A DNA stretch of 64,000 nt from positions 89,210,433 through 89,274,432 of the forward strand of contig NC_081842.1 of assembly GCF_963259705.1 (NCBI RefSeq), given 5' to 3'. This stretch comes from Myotis daubentonii. Its lineage: Eukaryota; Chordata; Mammalia; Chiroptera; Vespertilionidae. The notes below the pieces were generated by a model. That model did not search any database. It worked only from the letters and a program-made list of their open reading frames with translations, and had not been told where the DNA came from. Positions 59,461 to 64,000 of this stretch are shown one piece after another. Every line of letters begins with the position of its first letter. Positions within the stretch are counted from its first letter, which is position 1. A program made the position numbers and the translations under genes.

Positions 59461-60097
59461 TCCTATCTAATAAAAGAGAAACATGGTAATTGGCATATGA
59501 CCGCTACCCTTCCCATTGGCTAATCAGGGTGATATGCAAATTAACTGCCAGCCAAGATGGCGGCCGGCAGCCAGGCAGCTTGAAACTAACATGAGGCTTG
59601 CTTGCTTCAGTGATGGAAGACTTCAACGTTCCCCGCCTGCCTTCCAGCCTCTGAGCCTGCAGTTTGAACATTGTAACAAATTAGGAAGCGAAACAAAACC
59701 CCAGAAACCTGCTTTCAGCGAGCCTGGGATCTCAGGGCTGGAGTTGATACAGAGTTACGATTATAGAACTGAAACAAACCAGATACCTACTTTCAGCAGC
59801 TGAGGCCTCAGAGCTGGAGCCAAGCCTCAGAGCTAAAGCTGGCCCAGAATAAAAAAGAAAGAAGAAAAAAGGAGCGGTTGGGAGTTCAGTCCCAGCCTGA
59901 AAACAGCTCTCAGCCCCTCACCCAGACTGGCCAGCCACCCCAGTGGAGACCCCCACCCTGAAGGGTGTGTGACCAGCTGCAAACAGCCATCATCCCCTCA
60001 TCCAGGCTGGCCAGGCACCCCAGTGGGGACCCCCACCCTGATCCAGGACACCCTTCAGGGCAAACGAGCCAGCCCCCACCCATGCACCAGGCCTCTA
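59461..60097 (+). mobile_element. Compound Helitron copy B, left unit
   Basis: Starts TCCTATCTAATAAAAGAG after A. Promoter-like words follow: inverted CCAAT box (ATTGG, 59,515-59,519), octamer ATGCAAAT (59,534-59,541) and YY1-type AAGATGGCGGC (59,554-59,564). A partly duplicated segment (two 'acctgctttcagc/acctactttcagc' phrases about 70 bp apart) and an A-rich tract follow. The internal end CATGCACCAGGCCTCTA lacks the left hairpin arm and the final G. No transposase and no convincing captured coding exon. Confidence 0.92.
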
Positions 60098-61083
60098 TTC
60101 TATATTGTAAAAGGGTAATATGCCTCCCAGCACAGGGATCAGCGTGACAGGGGGCAGCACCCAAACCCCCTGATCGCCCTGCGACTCTGTGTGTGAGACA
60201 GAGGGCGGGGCGACAACCTCCCTATGGGCCCTGCTCTGTTCCTGACAGGGGAAAGTGCCCCAACCCCCTGATCGGCCCTGCTCTGTGCCTGATAGTGGGG
60301 GAGCTCCCCAACCCCCTGGTCGCCCTGCGGCTCTGTGTGTGACAGGGTGCGGCACCCCAACCCCCCCACCCCAAGGGCCCTGCTCTGTGTGTGATGGGGT
60401 AGAGCCATAACCTCTCCATAGGCCCTGCCCTGAGTGTGACACTGGCGGCGCCCCTACCCCCTGATCGGCCCTGCTCTGTGCCTGATAGTAGGGGAGCTCC
60501 CCAACCCCCTGGTCGCTCTGCGGCTCTGTGTGTGACAGGGTGCGGCACCCCAACCCCCCCACCCCAAGGGCCCTGCTCTGTGTGTGATGGGGTAGAGCCA
60601 TAACCTCTCCATAGGCCCTGCCCTGAGTGTGACACTGGCGGCGCCCCTACCCCCTGATCGGCCCTGCTCTGTGCGTGACAGGGGGGAGCTCCCCAACCCC
60701 CTGATGGGCCCTGCTCTGTGCGTGACAGGGGGTGGCGCCGCAACCTCCCCATCGACCCTGCCTTGAATGTGACAGGGGGCGGTGCCCCAACAACCCCCCA
60801 ATCGGCCCTACACTGAGCGTGACTGAGGGTGGCATCGCAACCTCCCAATCCGCCCTGGTCTGTGCATGACAGGGGGCGGCACCCCAACTCCCCAATCATC
60901 CCTGCTCTGAGCCCGACCAGGGGCTGCACCTAGGGATTAGGCCTGCCCTCTGCCACCTGGGAGCAGGCCTAAGCCAGCAGGTCGTTATCTCCTGAGGGGT
61001 CCCAGACTGCGAGAGGGCACAGGCCGGGCTGAGGGACACCCCTCCCCGCCGAGTGCACAAATTTTTGTGCACTGGGCCTCTAG
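60098..61083 (+). mobile_element. Compound Helitron copy B, right unit with minisatellite
   Basis: Starts TTCTATATTGTAAAAGGG, directly fused to the left unit, then 'taatatgcctcccagcacag', a long 47-bp repeat array, a 'cacctgggagcaggcctaag' segment, and an intact terminal hairpin GTGCACAAATTTTTGTGCAC then TGGGCCTCTAG before T. The 235-codon minus-strand frame at 60,222-60,929 comes from the array. Confidence 0.93.
60133..60925. repeat. 47-bp minisatellite with 193-bp higher-order duplication, copy B
   Basis: Unit type CTGATCGGCCCTGCTCTGTG plus GACAGGGGGCGGCGCCCCAACCCC. A four-unit block of 193 bp at 60,268-60,460 is repeated at 60,461-60,653, and I see only two differences between the blocks. 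Copy A lacks this block duplication. Confidence 0.93.
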
Positions 61084-61204
61084 TAATTGATAACTCTTTG
61101 ACTTAATTTCCACTTTTTCCTGACACAAAATTTGTTTCTATTTAATTAATATGCTCATTAGACATATAAAATATTTCGGATGTGTTTTGTTTTTTATTGA
61201 TATG

Positions 61205-61330
61205 TGCTTTTCTTTAGATGATAAGATCCTGAGCAAAAAGATTGTCATATATCACTTTGTTTCCCCATATCGTATACTATCACATGGTACTGTGCACATT
61301 ATAGATACCCACTAACTGTTGATGTTATTA
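61205..61330 (+). mobile_element. L2 3'-end fragment
   Basis: 'gatgataagatcctgagc', 'cacatggtactgtgcacatt' and 'gatacccactaactgttga' follow the L2 3' terminus, diverged. Confidence 0.5.
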
Positions 61331-61700
61331 ATCTTTTAAATTCACCACCTCTGTGACTCTAGGCCAGCTTTCAATATCCAGCTCCAATCTTGCTTGACTA
61401 TGAGGTTTAAGAAATTTTTATGTTATCTAAAAGTTTTTCATACTTTTAGCCAGTTCTACCTTTTCTTGTCACCACAATTGGGCTATAAATAATTCCACCC
61501 TCCTCTCTCTAAGATTCTGGGCACATAGTATGTACTTTAAGTATGCATGATTGACTTGTATCTCTCTGAAAACTTCTGTCTCTTTTTTCAGATTACTAAC
61601 CTGTAGACGTATATGAAAGAGTTGTACTGTAATAAAAATGGGTTATCAGTATACCTGGAACTTATTAGGACTGTATATATTCTGTAACTCCAAAAAAGTA

Positions 61701-62275
61701 TCCTATATAATAAAAGGGTAATACACAAATAGATTGAATGGCAGAACAATCGAACAACCAGCCAAAGCGTAATATGCTCATGATATGCTAAGACTGCTCA
61801 ACCACTCGCTATGACATGCACTGACCACCAGGGGGCAGATGCTCTGACCAGTAGGTTAGCTTGCTGCTGGGGCCTGGCCAATCGGGACTGAGTGAGATGG
61901 GCCGGACATGCCCTGGAGCCCTCCTGCGGTCCTTCCCCAGCCGGATCATGCACTGGTGGGGTCCCTCAGCCTGGCCCATACACTCTCGCAATCCGGAACC
62001 CCTCAGTGGATGTTGGGGAGCCAGTTTCAGCCCTATCCCGCAGGCCACTTGCTTTGGGAGGGTGCCAGATGAAGGGCTCAAGGCTGGCAAGCACTGCTGT
62101 GGCAGCATGATGGGACTGATTGGGCGTGAGCCTGTGGCAGGCACAATGGGGCTGGGATAAGTGGGAGCAGCAGGGAGGAGCTGCAGGTGGCTTTGGACTG
62201 TGGGATTCGTCCCGATCCCTGAAGGCCATCCAGAGGGACCCCACCCATGCACAAATTCGTGCACCAGGCCTCTAG
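61701..62275 (+). mobile_element. HeliBat-type Helitron
   Basis: Starts TCCTATATAATAAAAGGG after A; 'actgaccaccagggggcag' in the 5' third; ends TGCACAAATTCGTGCA then CCAGGCCTCTAG before T. At 575 bp it is the longest simple Helitron here. The 151-codon minus-strand frame (61,809-62,264) has no recognisable domain and lies in GC-rich filler. Confidence 0.95.
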
Positions 62276-64000
62276 TGTCTGTATAAAACTCAAACTAAAG
62301 GGCTATTTGTATAGTTCAGTGAGAACTTGCCAACAAGCTGGAAGATTGAGGTGACTTTCTTTGCTACGGTACACTACTTCATGCACTCTGTTCTGAGTGT
62401 GCTGCTCCTGGGTATGAAGCTTGGCACACATTTGCTTGGGTACGCGGCCAGGTTAGCAGTTTCCATTGTTGTAGTCCCAGGCATCTCTAATGACCAGACA
62501 CACATTTTTGCATGATTTCATTTACTGGTTTGTGCCAAATAAAGACAACAGAAAGAAAGGTCCCGTGTAGACAGCTATGCCAAATGGAAGTGGCGCCACT
62601 GCTACCCAGGGGTGTCGCTCCTAGTAAACTAGGACCATGGAGACAGCCAAATGGGTGGGAGAGCCCAACATAAATATAGATAATATTTGTGGTTTAACTT
62701 CCACACAGTTATGCAGAAGACATTATGCATGGGCTTACAATTTTATCTGGTATTTTTAAAAATACTAAGGCATAAATAAGAACATGACCTAAATGCATAA
62801 ATAAGGGTCTGTTTACCATGTGCTTATTTCTCAGAGTCTCGGGACTAAAATATACATGATTTCTACCATGTGCTAATAAAACTATTGAATTTTGCCCAAT
62901 TCAAAATTAGGCAAAGAATGAGTATTTACTAGTAAAATTAACTTTTTCTTTTTCTTCTCATTATAGCTACATACAAAGAGAGAGAGAGAAAAAAAGAGCA
63001 ATTATGTAGTACTTTATTATTTAAAAATGATAATAATTTGCAGCTTTGTTGAGATAATTTATAAAATGCATGGCACATGGTAAGCCTAAATAACTGGTAG
63101 TTCTTATTCTAGCCTTTTAATCAGAGAAAACTATGCTGCAATTAATTGTTTATATATGACCTTGGGGAAATGGCTCATCAACACTAACTTTAGCTTTTAC
63201 AACAACGAGGACAAAAATATTAATAACACCTGGAAGAACAAGCTGATTGTACAATTCAATAAAATTATGAACAAAATGGCCTGACAAATACTGGCAGGAT
63301 TAAATGTGAAAACAATAGCCCTCCAGGTTGCTCAGTGGGTTGGAGCATGGACAAGGAGGGTTACAGGTTCATTTACTGCTAAGGGTACATATCCAGGTTT
63401 CAAGTTCCATCCTGCTAGTATTTCTCTACTTTTATGTTTTGAAAATATCATTTCACCCATTTAAAAAAGTCATTTGGTAACTATATTTTTCACTATCTAT
63501 TCAAGTAACTTGGGAAAATATATGAAAATATGGAAAGTGTTTCTAGACTTACAGAGATAAATGGGTTGGGACAGAGAGATCTGTGCATCCACCCAGCATG
63601 AAAGCACCTCTTAAGCTGAATAGATCTTCAAAGCATACCTGAGGGAATTCAGTCTGCTCAGGGCTCAGTCATGCTTCCTGACCAATTAAAATGACAGACT
63701 GTATGTTAAATGAATTTTCCAATTGTGAAAAAATATATATGATGAAACAACAAATCACTAGGGCATGCTTTTATTATATTATCAAAGCCTTTAAAACACT
63801 TAATGACAGTAGGAAATGGCTTCTTGCCATAATTATTTTTAAGTTGTGCTTATTTTATTCTTCTTCGTTGGCACACTTACCTGTGGCAATTTATCAGTAA
63901 GAAGAGACTTATACCACCATAAGTACCACCTGTAATGGGAACATATTATTAGCACCATCATTAGCAGTATTTATATAGCATCATAAATATGCTTAAATAT
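62276..64000. other. Mostly unrecognised DNA with MIR and SINE scraps
   Basis: 63,030-63,112 resembles a MIR 3' end ('aaatgcatggcacatggtaa'). The rest, including 62,300-62,700, is not recognised as gene or repeat. Confidence 0.45.
63319..63420 (+). mobile_element. Truncated, diverged Ves-type SINE head
   Basis: 'ctccaggttgctcagtgggt', 'tggagcatggac' and 'gttacaggttcatttactgc' keep the order of a tRNA-like head. It lacks the CT linker and tail. Confidence 0.5.

Noticed and set aside
60222..60929. 235-codon minus-strand open frame as a gene
   Set aside because: It is wholly inside the 47-bp minisatellite of a Helitron; the protein is a mechanical repeat with no domain or gene context.
61809..62264. 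151-codon minus-strand frame
   Set aside because: Falls within non-autonomous Helitron filler; GC-rich sequence has few stops.

Overview
This window is nuclear DNA of a vesper bat (Vespertilionidae, Myotis-like). The evidence is the set of lineage-restricted repeats. There are about a dozen HeliBat-type Helitrons (5' TC, 3' hairpin followed by CTAG, sitting between host A and T), many tRNA-derived Ves SINEs, two SPIN-type hAT elements, another short hAT element and a piggyBac MITE bounded by TTAA. Older mammalian repeats (MIR, L2, MER5A-like hAT, MLT1-type LTRs, L1) lie beneath them. I found no convincing host protein-coding exon, tRNA or rRNA gene, so the window is intergenic or deep-intronic. 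All long open frames fall inside L1 remnants or inside a 47-bp minisatellite carried by Helitrons.

Layout. 1-13 kb: L1 tail, SINEs and ancient MIR/L2/LTR debris in AT-rich DNA. 13-18.6 kb: three Helitron loci (one compound), an MLT1 LTR with an exact 5-bp target duplication, and a MER5A-like element split by a SINE. 18.6-26 kb: mostly repeat-poor AT-rich DNA with one SPIN, two SINEs and one Helitron. 26-32 kb: a possible LTR, a second SPIN inside a 70-bp tandem repeat, a SINE with a 12-bp duplication, a Helitron 3' fragment, a class II ERV solo LTR with an exact 6-bp duplication, and a short hAT. 32-36.8 kb: the longest repeat-poor block. 36.8-43.1 kb: an MLT1 LTR, a 5.6-kb L1 with degenerate ORF2 and no recognisable ORF1, and a Helitron. 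43.5-48.7 kb: L2, an LTR, MIR, Helitron, piggyBac MITE and SINE. 49.1-57.15 kb: one ancient minus-strand L1 successively invaded by a SINE, a head-to-tail Helitron array and a younger 5'-truncated L1. 58.5-62.3 kb: two SINEs, a 1.6-kb compound Helitron and another Helitron.

The most unusual signal is a class of compound Helitrons. Two units are fused head to tail through an internal 3' end that has lost the left arm of its terminator hairpin and its terminal G, while the outer end keeps the hairpin in the two long copies. Three loci share this junction (15,526; 51,272; 60,097). The two long copies (50,342-51,909 minus; 59,461-61,083 plus) also carry promoter-like motifs (CCAAT box, octamer, YY1-like) in the left unit and a GC-rich 47-bp minisatellite in the right unit. 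Together the Helitrons cover about 6.4 kb, roughly a tenth of the window. All family assignments are from recognition of the sequence and were not checked against a repeat library.
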